From the NCBI RefSeq assembly GCF_023736115.1, contig NZ_JAKQZC010000003.1, positions 124,001 through 188,000 on the forward strand: a stretch of DNA of 64,000 nt, written 5' to 3'. The notes below the pieces were generated by a model. The model was not told where the DNA came from. It ran no database searches and saw only the letters and a list, made by a program, of their open reading frames with translations. Positions 30,178-41,411 of the stretch are shown in pieces. Origin of the DNA: Salinicola avicenniae. GTDB taxonomy: Bacteria; Pseudomonadota; Gammaproteobacteria; Pseudomonadales; Halomonadaceae. A program made the position numbers and the translations under genes. The stretch's first letter is position 1, and every line of letters begins with the position of its first letter.

Positions 30178-31260
30178 ATGAACGCTGTGACTCCTGCCCT
30201 GACATCTGCTGCCGACAGCTCCGCCCCCGCCGCTGGCGAGCGTCGGACGCTCTCCCTCCCTACCGCGCGCGAGCTACGCGAGCAGCTGCCGCTGTCGGCG
30301 GCGCTGCAACAGACGATCGCCCAACAGCGCGAGGCCATTCGCGCCATCCTCGCGGGCGAGGACGACCGCCTGCTGGTGGTGACCGGCCCCTGTTCGATTC
30401 ATGATACCCGGGCGGCGCTGGAGTATGCCGAGCGCCTGGCGCCGCTCCAGGCCGAGCTTGGCGATCGACTGCTGCTGGTAATGCGCGTCTACGTCGAGAA
30501 ACCCCGGACGACGGTGGGATGGAAAGGTCTGGCTTACGACCCCTATCTCGACGGCAGCGACGACATGGCCGCCGGCCTGGCCATGGCGCGGCGTCTGATG
30601 CGTGATATCGCAGAGCTGGGCCTGCCAGTGGCGACCGAGGTGCTGCAGCCGATGGCGGCGGCCTATTTCGAGGATCTGCTGAGTTGGGTCGCGATCGGGG
30701 CGCGGACCACCGAGTCGCAGATCCATCGCGAATTGGCCAGCGGCCTCGGTGCCGCGGTCGGCTTCAAGAACGGCACCCAGGGCAATGTCGACGTGGCGAT
30801 TGCGGCGATGCAGTCCGCTGCTCACGGGCATCGCCACTTCGGCGTCGACGAGCACGGAGCACCGGCGATGGTCGAGACCGCCGGCAACCCGCATACGCAC
30901 CTGGTCCTGCGCGGTGGCCATCAGGGCCCCAACCACGATATCGCCAGCGTCGCCGCGAGCCGCCGTGCGCTCGAGCAGGCCGGGCTGGCGCCGCGGCTCA
31001 TGGTCGACTGCAGTCATGCCAATTCGCGCAAGGATCATCGTCGCCAGGTCGAGGTGCTCGAAACGGTGCTCGATCAGCGCCTCGATGGTGAGCGGAGTCT
31101 GATGGGCGTGATGCTGGAGAGTCATCTGTTCGAGGGCAAGCAGCCGCTTGGCGAGCCTTTGCGCTACGGTGTCTCGGTGACCGACGCCTGTCTCGGCTGG
31201 GAGACCACGGCGAGACTGCTGACCCGCGCCGCTGCGCGTCTGCGCCAGGCAATGACATGA
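30178..31260 (+). CDS. 3-deoxy-7-phosphoheptulonate (DAHP) synthase, type I
   Basis: Condenses phosphoenolpyruvate and erythrose 4-phosphate, the first step of the shikimate pathway. 360 residues of the AroF/AroG/AroH family: LLVVTGPCSIHD, MRVYVEKPRTTVGWKG, the substrate-binding GARTTESQIHRELASGL, VGFKNGTQGN, and metal ligands in DCSHANS and ESHLFEG. The N-terminal extension (about 30 residues) includes the LPTAREL segment linked to feedback control. I cannot tell which aromatic amino acid inhibits it, so no isozyme letter is given. Expression appears to be governed by the upstream leader. Confidence 0.95.
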   Translation: MNAVTPALTSAADSSAPAAGERRTLSLPTARELREQLPLSAALQQTIAQQREAIRAILAGEDDRLLVVTGPCSIHDTRAALEYAERLAPLQAELGDRLLLVMRVYVEKPRTTVGWKGLAYDPYLDGSDDMAAGLAMARRLMRDIAELGLPVATEVLQPMAAAYFEDLLSWVAIGARTTESQIHRELASGLGAAVGFKNGTQGNVDVAIAAMQSAAHGHRHFGVDEHGAPAMVETAGNPHTHLVLRGGHQGPNHDIASVAASRRALEQAGLAPRLMVDCSHANSRKDHRRQVEVLETVLDQRLDGERSLMGVMLESHLFEGKQPLGEPLRYGVSVTDACLGWETTARLLTRAAARLRQAMT

Positions 31261-31303
31261 TGAGACGTCATGGCCTGAAAGACGGGTCTTCTTGGAAACC
31301 GTT

Positions 31304-31310
31304 CTGTCAT
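31304..31310 (+). promoter_or_regulatory. possible Pho-box half-site before phoX
   Basis: CTGTCAT matches one half of the PhoB box consensus. The second half, 4 bp later, is poor (three of seven). It lies 53 bp before the phoX start; PhoX genes are commonly PhoB-controlled. Weak evidence. Confidence 0.25.
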
Positions 31311-31362
31311 CGTTTCGACCCTATTCTCTTCCGCGGAATCTACCGTGACGAGGAGAAAGAAG

Positions 31363-33492
31363 ATGAGTCGGGAAGTCGAAGATCATCGCTTGCATAACAC
31401 GAGTGCCAATACCCCGTTCGACGAGATTGTCGCGCGTCATCTGTCACGCCGCCAGATTCTGCAGGGAGGGCTCGGTCTCGCCGCCTTCTCGATGATGGGC
31501 GGCTTCGGGCTGGGTTCGAGCGGACTGGCCCTGGCGGAAGAGAAGACGCCGCTGTCGCTGGCGTTCGAGGCCATCCAGGGCTCGCGCACCGATGCGGTCG
31601 TCGTGCCCACGGGCTATCGAGCCCAGGTACTGATCCCGTGGGGAACGCCGCTGACCGCCGAGGCGTCAGCCTGGCACAGCGATCTCGCGATGACGCCGGC
31701 GCAGCAGGCTGCGAGTGTGGGCATGCATCACGATGGCATGCATGCGTTTGCGCTCGACGCGGACAGCGGATCGCGTCGGTTCCTGCTCGCCCTCAACAAC
31801 GAATATATCGATCAGGATGCGCTCTGGGCGCCACAGGGTGGCCCGACCCACCCCGATGGACTGCGGCCGGCGAATGAGGTTCGTACGGAGATCAATGCCC
31901 ACGGCGTGACTATCGTCGAGATCGAACGGCAGCCGGATGGCAGCTGGTCCCATGTTGTCGATTCGCGCTACAACCGACGCTTCACTACCGCGACGCCGAT
32001 GATGCTCTCGGGCCCGGTGGCAGGCAGCGACTATGTCGTGACGGCCTACTCGCAAGACGGCACCCAGACTCGGGGCACCAACAACAACTGTGCCAATGGC
32101 TATACGCCATGGGGTACCTATCTGACCTGCGAAGAGAACTGGCCGGAGGTGTTCGTCAACACAGGCGAGCGATATGCCGACGACGCACGACTCGGTATGC
32201 CGACCGATCGCGGGCGTTACGGCTGGGAGACCGCGGCAGGCGAAGACGAACAGTCGAGCGAGTTCTCGCGCTTTGACGTCACGCCGCGTGGCGAGCGGGC
32301 AAGCGATGACTATCGCAATGAAGCTCGCACCTTTGGCTATGTCGTCGAGATCGACCCCTACACGCAATCCCAGGCGATCAAGCGAACTGCGCTCGGACGT
32401 TTTCGCCATGAGGGTTGCTGGCCGGGGCCGGTGCGCGAGGGCGAACCGCTGGTGTTCTATACCGGCCACGACTCGCGCAACGAGTATATCTACAAGTTCG
32501 TCAGCGCGGCGAATTGGGACCCGGCAGACGCCCCGAGCCCGGGCAACGAAGCGGATCGCCTGGCGATCGGTAACAAGTACCTCGACGAAGGGACGCTTTA
32601 CGCTGCGCGCTTCGACGAAGACGGCAGCGGCGAATGGCTGCCGTTGACGCCGGATGCCAGGACGCCTGCCGGGAAGACGCTGGCCGAATCGCTTGGGCTC
32701 GAGGCGGGCGATCTCGCCGGCGTGATCATCCATACCTGCGATGCCGCCGACCGCATGGGCGCCACACCGATGGATCGCCCCGAGTGGTCCAGTGTCGACC
32801 CGGTTTCCGGCGAGGTGTACTTCACGCTGACCAATAATTCCAAACGCACGGCGGAAGGCAGCGAGGCGACCTATACCAACGAAGGCAGCGCAATCGACGA
32901 GGCGGGTGTCGGCTATGCCACGGCACCCACCAACGCGGCCAACCCGCGTGCCGACAACGGCAACGGTCATATCATTCGCTGGCGCGAGCGGAATGATGAT
33001 GGTCGCTTCGACTGGGAGATTTTCGTCTTCGGCAGCGACGCCGAGGACAAAGCCAATCGTTCCGGACTCACGGCTAGCAACCAGTTTGCGAGTCCGGACG
33101 GACTCTGGTACGACGAGCGCGGTGACGGTCGCGGTATACTCTGGTTCCAGACCGACAACAGCGATAACGCGGTGGCGGAGTACACCAACGATCAGCTGCT
33201 GGCGGTGGTACCCGCGTCACTGAAAGCTGGCAACGGGGGGGCGGTGATCGATGACGGCAATCAGGATCAGCTCAAGCGCTTTGCGGTCGGCCCCAACGAC
33301 TGCGAAGTGACGGGAATCTTCGCCACGCCCGATAGAACGGCACTCTTCATCAACATCCAGCACCCGGGCAACTGGCCGGCGGATGGCGATGCGCTGACGC
33401 AGGATGCCACCTTGCCGACGTCCGGAACGGTTCGCCCACGCGCCTCGACGGTGGTGATCTGGAAGGAGGATGGCGGACAGGTCGGCGTCTGA
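31363..33492 (+). CDS. phoX: PhoX-family alkaline phosphatase, Tat-exported
   Basis: Calcium/iron-dependent phosphatase family (DUF839) that frees phosphate from organic phosphoesters in the periplasm. 709 residues. The Tat signal has SRRQIL at residues 28-33, a hydrophobic stretch, and a cut after ALA near residue 58. PhoX features include the NNEY, TCEEN, and GRFRHEG segments and VYFTLTNNSKRT. The ATG at 31363 is preferred to the GTG at 31345 because AGGAGA lies between. Export would use TatABC, encoded 6 kb away. It is flanked by ppk1, giving a local phosphate theme. Confidence 0.9.
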   Translation: MSREVEDHRLHNTSANTPFDEIVARHLSRRQILQGGLGLAAFSMMGGFGLGSSGLALAEEKTPLSLAFEAIQGSRTDAVVVPTGYRAQVLIPWGTPLTAEASAWHSDLAMTPAQQAASVGMHHDGMHAFALDADSGSRRFLLALNNEYIDQDALWAPQGGPTHPDGLRPANEVRTEINAHGVTIVEIERQPDGSWSHVVDSRYNRRFTTATPMMLSGPVAGSDYVVTAYSQDGTQTRGTNNNCANGYTPWGTYLTCEENWPEVFVNTGERYADDARLGMPTDRGRYGWETAAGEDEQSSEFSRFDVTPRGERASDDYRNEARTFGYVVEIDPYTQSQAIKRTALGRFRHEGCWPGPVREGEPLVFYTGHDSRNEYIYKFVSAANWDPADAPSPGNEADRLAIGNKYLDEGTLYAARFDEDGSGEWLPLTPDARTPAGKTLAESLGLEAGDLAGVIIHTCDAADRMGATPMDRPEWSSVDPVSGEVYFTLTNNSKRTAEGSEATYTNEGSAIDEAGVGYATAPTNAANPRADNGNGHIIRWRERNDDGRFDWEIFVFGSDAEDKANRSGLTASNQFASPDGLWYDERGDGRGILWFQTDNSDNAVAEYTNDQLLAVVPASLKAGNGGAVIDDGNQDQLKRFAVGPNDCEVTGIFATPDRTALFINIQHPGNWPADGDALTQDATLPTSGTVRPRASTVVIWKEDGGQVGV

Positions 33493-33519
33493 CACGATGC
33501 CGGGTGCGCATCGCACTGC

Positions 33520-33551
33520 AGCCGGGTGGCAAGCTTGCCGCCCGGCTTTTT
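33520..33551 (+). terminator. intrinsic terminator after phoX
   Basis: GCCGGGTGGCAAG (33521-33533) pairs with CTTGCCGCCCGGC (33534-33546) with a single T-G wobble, an almost perfect palindrome, followed by TTTTT (33547-33551). It separates phoX from convergent ppk1. Confidence 0.92.
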
Positions 33552-33600
33552 CATGTCTATCCAGAACGCCACGCTGACGGACTGGTTCGCGCAGCCGACG

Positions 33601-35835
33601 TCATGCCTGAGCGGCGTAGGCGTAGAGCAGGGTTTCCTGGGCGCTGATCGGCTCGGCATCGCCACTCTGCTGCAGATGGTACTGGCCTTCGCTATCCAGC
33701 ACCCAGCTCTGGCAGTTGTCGAGCAGGTAGGTATCGAGATCCTTGCGCACCTGCTGGGCGACCTTTTTCTCCAGTAGCGGGAAACAGGTCTCGACCCGGT
33801 GGAACATGTTGCGCTCCATGGCGTCGGCGCTGGAGCACCAGACCTCGTGGGCGCCGTCGTTCAGGAAGTAGTAGACCCGCGTGTGCTCGAGGAAACGACC
33901 GATGATCGAGCGCACCTGAATGTTTTCCGAAATACCAGGCACACCGGGGCGCAGACAGCACATGCCGCGGATGATCAGATCGCAGCGCACGCCGGCCTGG
34001 GAGGCGCGATAGAGCGCGCGAATCAGCTTGGGTTCGGTGATCGCGTTGCACTTGATCACCAGGCGCGCCTTCTTGCCGCGCTCCGCCAGCCTGGCCTCGC
34101 GATCGATCATCGCTACCAGGGTGTCGTGAAGCGTGAAGGGGGCGTGCAGCAGCCGATCGATCTGGCGCGTCTTGCCCATGCCGGAGAGCTGCTGGAAGAC
34201 GCGATGGACGTCCTCGCAGATCGTCTCGTTGGCGGTCATAAGACTGTAGTCGGTATAGAGCTTGGCGGTCTTCGCGTGGTAGTTGCCGGTGCCGAGATGG
34301 GCGTAGTGGCGCAGCTCGCCACGCTCGCGACGCACGATGTGCATCAGCTTGGCGTGGGTCTTGTAGGCCATGACGCCGTAGACGACGATCGCGCCGGCTT
34401 CCTGCAGGCGCGAGGCGAGCGCGAGATTGTCGGCCTCATCGAAACGGGCGCGCAGCTCGATCACCACCGTGACCTCCTTGCCACCGCGCGCGGCTTCCAC
34501 CAGGGCGCTGACGATTGCCGAGTCGGCGCCGGTGCGGTAGAGCGTCTGCTTGATCGCCATCACGTCCGGGTCGCGGGCGGATTGGCGTAGCAGCTCCTCC
34601 ACCGGCGTGAACGACTGGAACGGATGATGCAGCAGCACGTCGCTCTGGGCGATGGCGCTGAACAGGTTGACCTCGCCACGTACCGGCTTGGGCAGGCCCG
34701 GCGTGAACGGACGATAGCGCAGGTCCGGTCGCTGCACGTCATCGAGCACGGCCATCATGCGCGTCAGGTTGACCGGGCCATTGACCCGATACAGATCGCG
34801 TTCGTCGAGCTCGAACTGGGTCAGCAGAAATTCGATCAGGCTATCCGGGCAGTTGTCGGCGACTTCGAGGCGAACGCCGCTGCCGTAGCGCCGAGCCAGC
34901 AATTCGCCGCGCAGGGCCGAGGCCAGGTCGGAAACCTCCTCGGGATCGACCGAGAGATCAGCGTTGCGGGTCAGTCGAAACTGATAGCAGCCCTCCATCT
35001 CCATGCCCGGGAACACCTCGTGAGCATGCGCGTGGATCATCGACGACAGGAACACGTAGTCGGTGAAGCCCGACTCGCAGAGCGCTTCGGGCAGCCGGAT
35101 CAGACGCGGCAAAGAGCGGGGCGCCGGCAGGATCGCCATGCCGCCCTCGCGACCGAAGGCGTCGGTGCCCTCGAGTTCGACGATGAAGTTGAGACTCTTG
35201 TTGACCAGCCGAGGGAAGGGGTGGGAGGGGTCGAGGCCGATCGGGCTGATGACCGGCGCGATCTCCTCCTCGAAATAGTCGGCGACCCAGGCCGCCTGCG
35301 CCGGCGTCCATTGCGAGCGGCGGCGAAAGCGGATGTTCTGCTCGGCCAGCGCGGGAACCAGCATATCGTTGAGAATGTGATACTGGCGCTCGACCTGTTC
35401 ATGCGCGATGCGCGAGATCTCTTCCAGCACGCGCGCGGGCGGCATGCCGTCGGCGCCGGTCTCATCGTGGGCCAGTGCCAGCTGGTGCTTGAGACCGGCG
35501 ACGCGAATCTCGAAGAACTCGTCGAGATTGGAGGAGAAGATCAGCAGGAACATCAATCGGTCGAGCAGCGGATGCGAGGGGTCCAGCGCCTGCTCGAGCA
35601 CGCGAATATTGAACTGTAGATGCGACAGTTCGCGGTTGAAGTAGAGGCTGGGATCGCTGAGATCCGCCTGCGGCGACGGTGTCGCCTTGGCATGGATGCC
35701 CTTGCGAGTCCGGTTGACTCGAAGTGGCGGCGAGGCAGCTTCCTCGCCGCCGCCCCCGACGGACTGCGCTTCCTCGTGCTCGCGCGCGGCGTCGGACCTT
35801 TCCGGGCTATCGGACTTGTCCAGCATGTCGGTCAT
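33601..35835 (-). CDS. ppk1: polyphosphate kinase 1
   Basis: Reversibly makes polyphosphate from ATP. 744 residues from the ATG at 35835, which has GAGGAG at ideal spacing; the frame runs 10 codons further up. Order: an N-terminal acidic, low-complexity tail of about 55 residues, the N domain ([17 protein letters not shown]), head domain, and two catalytic domains with the autophosphorylated His in YKTHAKL and the second active-site His in AHLGTGNYH. It is next to hemB as in Pseudomonas, but ppx is 10.5 kb away. Confidence 0.97.
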   Translation of the reverse strand: MTDMLDKSDSPERSDAAREHEEAQSVGGGGEEAASPPLRVNRTRKGIHAKATPSPQADLSDPSLYFNRELSHLQFNIRVLEQALDPSHPLLDRLMFLLIFSSNLDEFFEIRVAGLKHQLALAHDETGADGMPPARVLEEISRIAHEQVERQYHILNDMLVPALAEQNIRFRRRSQWTPAQAAWVADYFEEEIAPVISPIGLDPSHPFPRLVNKSLNFIVELEGTDAFGREGGMAILPAPRSLPRLIRLPEALCESGFTDYVFLSSMIHAHAHEVFPGMEMEGCYQFRLTRNADLSVDPEEVSDLASALRGELLARRYGSGVRLEVADNCPDSLIEFLLTQFELDERDLYRVNGPVNLTRMMAVLDDVQRPDLRYRPFTPGLPKPVRGEVNLFSAIAQSDVLLHHPFQSFTPVEELLRQSARDPDVMAIKQTLYRTGADSAIVSALVEAARGGKEVTVVIELRARFDEADNLALASRLQEAGAIVVYGVMAYKTHAKLMHIVRRERGELRHYAHLGTGNYHAKTAKLYTDYSLMTANETICEDVHRVFQQLSGMGKTRQIDRLLHAPFTLHDTLVAMIDREARLAERGKKARLVIKCNAITEPKLIRALYRASQAGVRCDLIIRGMCCLRPGVPGISENIQVRSIIGRFLEHTRVYYFLNDGAHEVWCSSADAMERNMFHRVETCFPLLEKKVAQQVRKDLDTYLLDNCQSWVLDSEGQYHLQQSGDAEPISAQETLLYAYAAQA

Positions 35836-35876
35836 CACGTTCTCCTCACGTGTCGGGGCCGACATGCCCGCGACAC

Positions 35877-36938
<1,062 letters not shown>

Positions 36939-37047
36939 TCAGTAGATTATCGGCGCGGGATGACAGAATGATGACGATCGATGCCCTCGAGTATAACAAC
37001 CGTGCCGAGGAGCGAGGCGAGGGCGATTGTCGCGGGGCCCGCGAGGG

Positions 37048-37821
37048 CTAGGCGTCGCCGTCCTGCGGCTCGGCGCGGCGGCGGTGCACGATGCGGCCGA
37101 AGATGATGCCGACCTCGAACAGCAGCCACATGGGCAGTGCCAGCAGGCTTTGCGAGATGATGTCCGGGGGCGTCAGCAACATGCCGATGATGAAGCAGAT
37201 CAGCACCACGTAAGGGCGTTTTTTGCTCAGCGTGCGAACGTCGGTGATACCGGTCCAGATCATCAGGAAGGTCGCGATGGGAATCTCGAACGCTACGCCG
37301 AAGGCGAAGAACATCTTCAGCACGAAATTGAGGTAGGCGTTGATATCCGTCATGACCGTGACATCTTGCGGGCCGGTATGGACGAAGAAGCTGAATAGCA
37401 GCGGAAAGACCACGTAGTAGGCGAACGCGGCGCCGCAGTAGAAGAGCAGGATACTCGAGGCCAGCAGCGGGAACGCCAGGGCTTTTTCGTGCTTGTAGAG
37501 CCCCGGCGCGATAAAGGCCCAGGCCTGGTAGAGCACGAACGGGATCGCCGCGAAGATGGCGACGACCATGGTCAGCTTGAACGGCGCCAGAAACGGCGAG
37601 GTCACCTCGGTGGCGATCATGCGCGAGCCGGCCGGCAGCAGCGCGACCAGCGGATCGGCAACGAAGCGATAGATCTCGTTGGAGAACGCGTAGAGGCCGG
37701 CGAAGATCACCACGATGACGATCACCGCCTTCATGAGCCGCGAGCGCAGCTCGATCAGGTGCTCGATCAGGGGGGCCTGTGGTTGCTGTTCGTCCGGCGG
37801 GGTAGAGGAGGCATCACTCAT
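37048..37821 (-). CDS. tatC: Sec-independent protein translocase TatC
   Basis: Six-span inner-membrane receptor that recognises twin-arginine signal peptides. 257 residues; N-terminal [17 protein letters not shown] is the conserved signal-binding region, and [20 protein letters not shown] near the C-terminus is typical. The start ATG overlaps the tatB stop by 4 bp. It serves folded substrates such as the PhoX protein encoded nearby. Confidence 0.97.
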   Translation of the reverse strand: MSDASSTPPDEQQPQAPLIEHLIELRSRLMKAVIVIVVIFAGLYAFSNEIYRFVADPLVALLPAGSRMIATEVTSPFLAPFKLTMVVAIFAAIPFVLYQAWAFIAPGLYKHEKALAFPLLASSILLFYCGAAFAYYVVFPLLFSFFVHTGPQDVTVMTDINAYLNFVLKMFFAFGVAFEIPIATFLMIWTGITDVRTLSKKRPYVVLICFIIGMLLTPPDIISQSLLALPMWLLFEVGIIFGRIVHRRRAEPQDGDA

Positions 37822-38279
37822 CGGGCAGCCGAGTCCTTATCCGCGGGAGAATCCTTGTCCGTCCGATATGCCTCGTCAGGACTGGCCTGAGGGGAGTGTC
37901 TGACGGGCGTGTCCGCTGCTGAGGTCTGGTCGGCCGACGGAGACGCGGGCGACTTCGCCTCGGCAGCCGCGCCGCTTACCGACGACGAGTCGGCGCGATC
38001 GCGCTGACGCTCGTCCTCGGTCTCGAAGGTGCGTTCGATGCCCCGGCGGGTCTGGTTGACGCTATCGTCGAGCTTCTTCTGTTGCTCGGCGAGTTTCTGA
38101 CGCAGCTCCTCCGCCTCGAGCTGGGAGGTGATCTCCCGCTGCATGGTCGAGACGCTACGCTTGATCCGGCCGACCCACAGGCCGGCGGTTCGCGCCGCGC
38201 GCGGCAGTCTCTCCGGCCCCAGTACCAGCAGCCCGACGATGCCGATCAGCAGCAGTTCGAAGAAACCGATATCGAACAT
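37818..38279 (-). CDS. tatB: Sec-independent protein translocase TatB
   Basis: Partner of TatC in the twin-arginine receptor. 153 residues: one N-terminal membrane span ([26 protein letters not shown]), an amphipathic helix, a coiled region, then a long Ser/Ala/Pro/Asp-rich tail. The Glu at position 8 and the LGPERLP hinge are TatB marks. Lies 6 bp after tatA and overlaps tatC. Confidence 0.96.
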   Translation of the reverse strand: MFDIGFFELLLIGIVGLLVLGPERLPRAARTAGLWVGRIKRSVSTMQREITSQLEAEELRQKLAEQQKKLDDSVNQTRRGIERTFETEDERQRDRADSSSVSGAAAEAKSPASPSADQTSAADTPVRHSPQASPDEAYRTDKDSPADKDSAAR

Positions 38280-38285
38280 GATCGG

Positions 38286-38558
38286 TTACTTGCGCTCGGT
38301 CTTGTCGTCGGCCGGTTGCTTGGTCTCTTCACGGTGGCTATCGAAGGTGCTGTCCTGCGACTCCTGTTGGGAGTGGTCGAGACGGCTCTGCGTGGTGCTC
38401 TCGTCCTTCTTGTCGTCATCTTCGTTGACCGCCTTCTTGAATCCCTTGACGGCGCCACCGAGATCGCTGCCGACGTTGCGCAGTTTCTTGGTACCGAAGA
38501 TCAGGATGATGATCCCGAGGACAATCAACAATTGCCAGATACTGATACCGCCCAGCAT
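38286..38558 (-). CDS. tatA: Sec-independent protein translocase TatA
   Basis: Pore-forming Tat component. 90 residues: short span ([18 protein letters not shown]), [24 protein letters not shown] amphipathic helix, and a charged tail. The ATG at 38558 has AAGGAGA at ideal distance, so the upstream part of the frame is non-coding. First of tatABC, 40 bp downstream of hisE. Confidence 0.97.
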   Translation of the reverse strand: MLGGISIWQLLIVLGIIILIFGTKKLRNVGSDLGGAVKGFKKAVNEDDDKKDESTTQSRLDHSQQESQDSTFDSHREETKQPADDKTERK

Positions 38559-38598
38559 GACTTTCTCCTTAACCCGTGCGCGATGGCGCGATGATGAC

Positions 38599-38940
38599 TT
38601 ATTGATTCTGTTGGCGTGAGGCCTTCTCGTCGAGGCCGGAGACGCCGAAGCGGCGTGCCAACTCGTCGAGCACCTCGCGATGATCGATATCGAGATGTGA
38701 CAGCATGACCAGACTGTGAAACCACAGGTCGGCAACTTCACCGATCAGGTCCTGGCGGCTGCCGGCATCGTCTGGCGTGACGTCCTTGGCGGCCAGCACC
38801 GTTTCGGTCGCTTCCTCGCCGATCTTCTCGAGGATCTTGTTGAGACCGCGATGATGCAGCTGCGCGACATAGGAGCTGTCGGGCTCGGCGGTCCGGCGGC
38901 TCTCCAGCACGGCCGCCAGTTTCTCGAGTGTATCACTCAT
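38599..38940 (-). CDS. hisE: phosphoribosyl-ATP pyrophosphatase
   Basis: Second step of histidine synthesis: hydrolyses PR-ATP to PR-AMP. 113 residues of the all-alpha MazG-like fold, with [18 protein letters not shown] and [14 protein letters not shown] holding the metal-binding acidic residues. In Pseudomonas and relatives hisI (PR-AMP cyclohydrolase) lies just upstream; here only 77 bp separate hisE from ubiB and no hisI is present in the window. Confidence 0.96.
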   Translation of the reverse strand: MSDTLEKLAAVLESRRTAEPDSSYVAQLHHRGLNKILEKIGEEATETVLAAKDVTPDDAGSRQDLIGEVADLWFHSLVMLSHLDIDHREVLDELARRFGVSGLDEKASRQQNQ

Positions 38941-39017
38941 GCGATGAAATTCCTGAGTCTGGGCGAACGGCGGTGGCGCGTCGTCCGCTGCGGTTCACGG
39001 TGGCCACCATCATACAC

Positions 39018-40640
39018 TCAGCGCCAGGCCAGCAGCAGTACCCCGAGCCCGGCCGCGACCAGTACCGGCCAGGGCTGCTGCTCGGCCCATGCCAGCATCG
39101 GCTGCCACGCCAGCGCCAGCGCCAGCAGCAAGGCACCAAGACGCAGTCGCCGGGCGCGTGGCGCGGCGTTGGCGAAGCGTTCCTGCAATCCTTTCAGAGC
39201 TTCGGTCTGCTGGCGGCTGAGACGGCGCTGCTCCTTGTTGTCGGCCAACGCCTGATGGGCCAGCACGGGCAGCTCGGGTACCTGATGGGCCAGTTCCGGG
39301 GCATGCTTCTTGAGCGTCTGCCAGAACCCCTTGGGGCCGGCGCGCTCGTGCATCCAGCGTTCGAGATAGGGGCGCGCGGTACTCCACAGATCGAGATCCG
39401 GATAGAGCTGGCGTCCCAGACCCTCGATGTTGAGCAGCGTCTTCTGCAGCAGCACCAGCTGCGGTTGCACCTCCATGTGGAAGCGCCGTGCGGTCTGGAA
39501 GAGCCCCAGCAGCACCTGGCCGAAGGAGATATCCTTGAGCGGCTTCTCCAGGATCGGTTCGCACACCGCGCGGATGGCAGCGGCGAACTCGTTGGCGCGC
39601 GTGCCCTCACCGACCCAGCCGGATTCGATGTGCAGCACGGCGACTTCGTAGTAGTCCTGGCGGAAGAAGGCGAGCAGGTTGCGCGCCAGATAGTCCTGAT
39701 CCTCGCGGGTCAGGCTGCCGACGATGCCGCAGTCGATCGCGATATAGCGGGGCGTTGTCGGATTGTCGCGCGAGACGAAGATGTTGCCCGGGTGCATGTC
39801 GGCGTGGAAGAAGTTATCGCGGAACACCTGGGTAAAGAAGATCTCCACGCCGCGCTCGGCCAGCTGCTTGAGATCGGTCCCCTGAGCGCGCAGCGCCTCG
39901 ATATCGGCCACCGGGATGCCGTCGATGCGCTCCTGGACCATGACCTGGCGGTGCGTCAGTGACCAGTAGATGGTCGGCACGTAGAGCAGCGGCGAGTGCT
40001 GGAAGTTGCGCTTGAGCTGGGAGGTATTGGCGGCTTCCTTGTTGAGATCCAGCTCGTCGAACAGGGTCGCTTCGTAATCCTGAACCACCTCTACCGGTCG
40101 CAGTCGGCGCGCTTCGGGAACGCGTCGCAGCAGGCGCGCGAAGGTATAGAGCAGGCCGATATCCTCGCGCATGGTGCGCTCGATACCGGGACGGATGATC
40201 TTGACCACGACCCGCTCGCCACTATGCAGTTCGGCGGCGTGGACCTGGGCGATCGAGGCTGAAGCCATCGGCTGGGTATCGAACGCGGCGAAGGCCTCGT
40301 CGACCGGCTTGCCCAGCTCTTTCTCGACCATCGCCTTCGCTATTTCTCCGGGGAAGGGCGGCACCTGATCCTGCAGGCGCTTGAGCTCGTCGGCGATATC
40401 CGGCGGCAGCAGGTCGCGCCGGGTCGACAGCATCTGGCCGAACTTGACGAAGATCGGTCCCAGCGACTCCAGGGCCAGCCGCAGGCGTTCGCCACGGGAA
40501 TAGCCGCCGGTCGGCATCAGCCGCACCGGCGCGAAGCGCCACAGCCAGCGCAGTACGACCGGCAGGCGCTCCAACGGCACCAGGGTATCGAGACGATAGC
40601 GCGAGATGGTCCAGCCGATGCGCAGCAGGCGGAGGCTCAT
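39018..40640 (-). CDS. ubiB: ubiquinone biosynthesis protein kinase-like UbiB
   Basis: ADCK/ABC1-family atypical kinase needed for ubiquinone synthesis. 540 residues from ATG 40640 (CAGGAGAG upstream). The KxGQ motif of the family appears as [17 protein letters not shown] near residue 70, and catalytic-type segments are [11 protein letters not shown] and [22 protein letters not shown]. Two hydrophobic helices at the C-terminus anchor it in the membrane. Overlaps ubiJ by 4 bp. Confidence 0.96.
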   Translation of the reverse strand: MSLRLLRIGWTISRYRLDTLVPLERLPVVLRWLWRFAPVRLMPTGGYSRGERLRLALESLGPIFVKFGQMLSTRRDLLPPDIADELKRLQDQVPPFPGEIAKAMVEKELGKPVDEAFAAFDTQPMASASIAQVHAAELHSGERVVVKIIRPGIERTMREDIGLLYTFARLLRRVPEARRLRPVEVVQDYEATLFDELDLNKEAANTSQLKRNFQHSPLLYVPTIYWSLTHRQVMVQERIDGIPVADIEALRAQGTDLKQLAERGVEIFFTQVFRDNFFHADMHPGNIFVSRDNPTTPRYIAIDCGIVGSLTREDQDYLARNLLAFFRQDYYEVAVLHIESGWVGEGTRANEFAAAIRAVCEPILEKPLKDISFGQVLLGLFQTARRFHMEVQPQLVLLQKTLLNIEGLGRQLYPDLDLWSTARPYLERWMHERAGPKGFWQTLKKHAPELAHQVPELPVLAHQALADNKEQRRLSRQQTEALKGLQERFANAAPRARRLRLGALLLALALAWQPMLAWAEQQPWPVLVAAGLGVLLLAWR

Positions 40641-41260
40641 GAACGTCTCTCCTGCCACCGCTCGAGCCTGGCGACGCGTGCCGCCAGGCGGTCGACGCCC
40701 TGCTGGAGCTCGGTCAGATGATCGCGGGCGACGGCCAGCTGATCGCGACCGGCCAGCCAGCGGCGCTCCTCGAACAGGTATTCACGCATGTCCTGTTGCC
40801 ACTCTCGTTGCAGAAAACGTGCCTGGCCAATCAGGTGGCGCAGGCCGGCGGCGATGCCGTGAGCCGTGCCGTTGCCAAGCCCTTTGGCAAGCGCCCCCTC
40901 CCAGTCCAGGTCGAAATCCAGGAACAGTGCCTGGATCGGCGTCAGCAGCCCGACCTCGCCGCTGACCGACAGCTGTCCCGAGAACATCAAGCGTTCGAGA
41001 CTATCGCCGGCGACGAGACGCCGAAGCGCCGTTGCATCCAGCGCCAGCGTGAGGTCGTCGCGCGCTTGCCAGTCGCGCACGCGCTCGAGCGACAACCCGT
41101 CGTCGTGAAAACGCAGGCGCAGGGCGAGTTCGGCATCGTGGAATGTCAGGCGCAGGGTCTTGCCGGACAGCGCCGCCAATCGGGCCGGCGTGGCCGGATC
41201 GCGAGCGAGCAGCGGGTTGATGGCCCGTTCGAGGGCGACCAGAAGGAAGGTATCCAGCAT
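40637..41260 (-). CDS. ubiJ: ubiquinone biosynthesis accessory factor UbiJ
   Basis: SCP2-domain protein that binds ubiquinone intermediates and, with UbiK, organises the Ubi metabolon. 207 residues; N-terminal SCP2 domain (about 15-115, with [17 protein letters not shown]) and a C-terminal coiled helix ([19 protein letters not shown]). Between ubiE and ubiB as in E. coli. Low sequence conservation is usual; context makes the call firm. Confidence 0.9.
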   Translation of the reverse strand: MLDTFLLVALERAINPLLARDPATPARLAALSGKTLRLTFHDAELALRLRFHDDGLSLERVRDWQARDDLTLALDATALRRLVAGDSLERLMFSGQLSVSGEVGLLTPIQALFLDFDLDWEGALAKGLGNGTAHGIAAGLRHLIGQARFLQREWQQDMREYLFEERRWLAGRDQLAVARDHLTELQQGVDRLAARVARLERWQERRS

Positions 41261-41411
41261 CGCTTATCCCTTGTGCGGCCGGTCGAATGCGACTCGGCCG
41301 GCGCCGGGCTGCACCCGGCGTCGTGGCTCGTCTGTCATGGGTATCATCGGACCCGAGGTGCGGTGTCAGTGCGGACCGACCTTACCGTGACGTGCGCTCC
41401 TTGCGCCGGCG

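Noticed and set aside
29961-30404. 147-codon plus-strand frame across the attenuator
   Set aside because: It runs into the DAHP synthase gene in another frame and lacks a ribosome-binding site; the 41-codon leader explains the region better.
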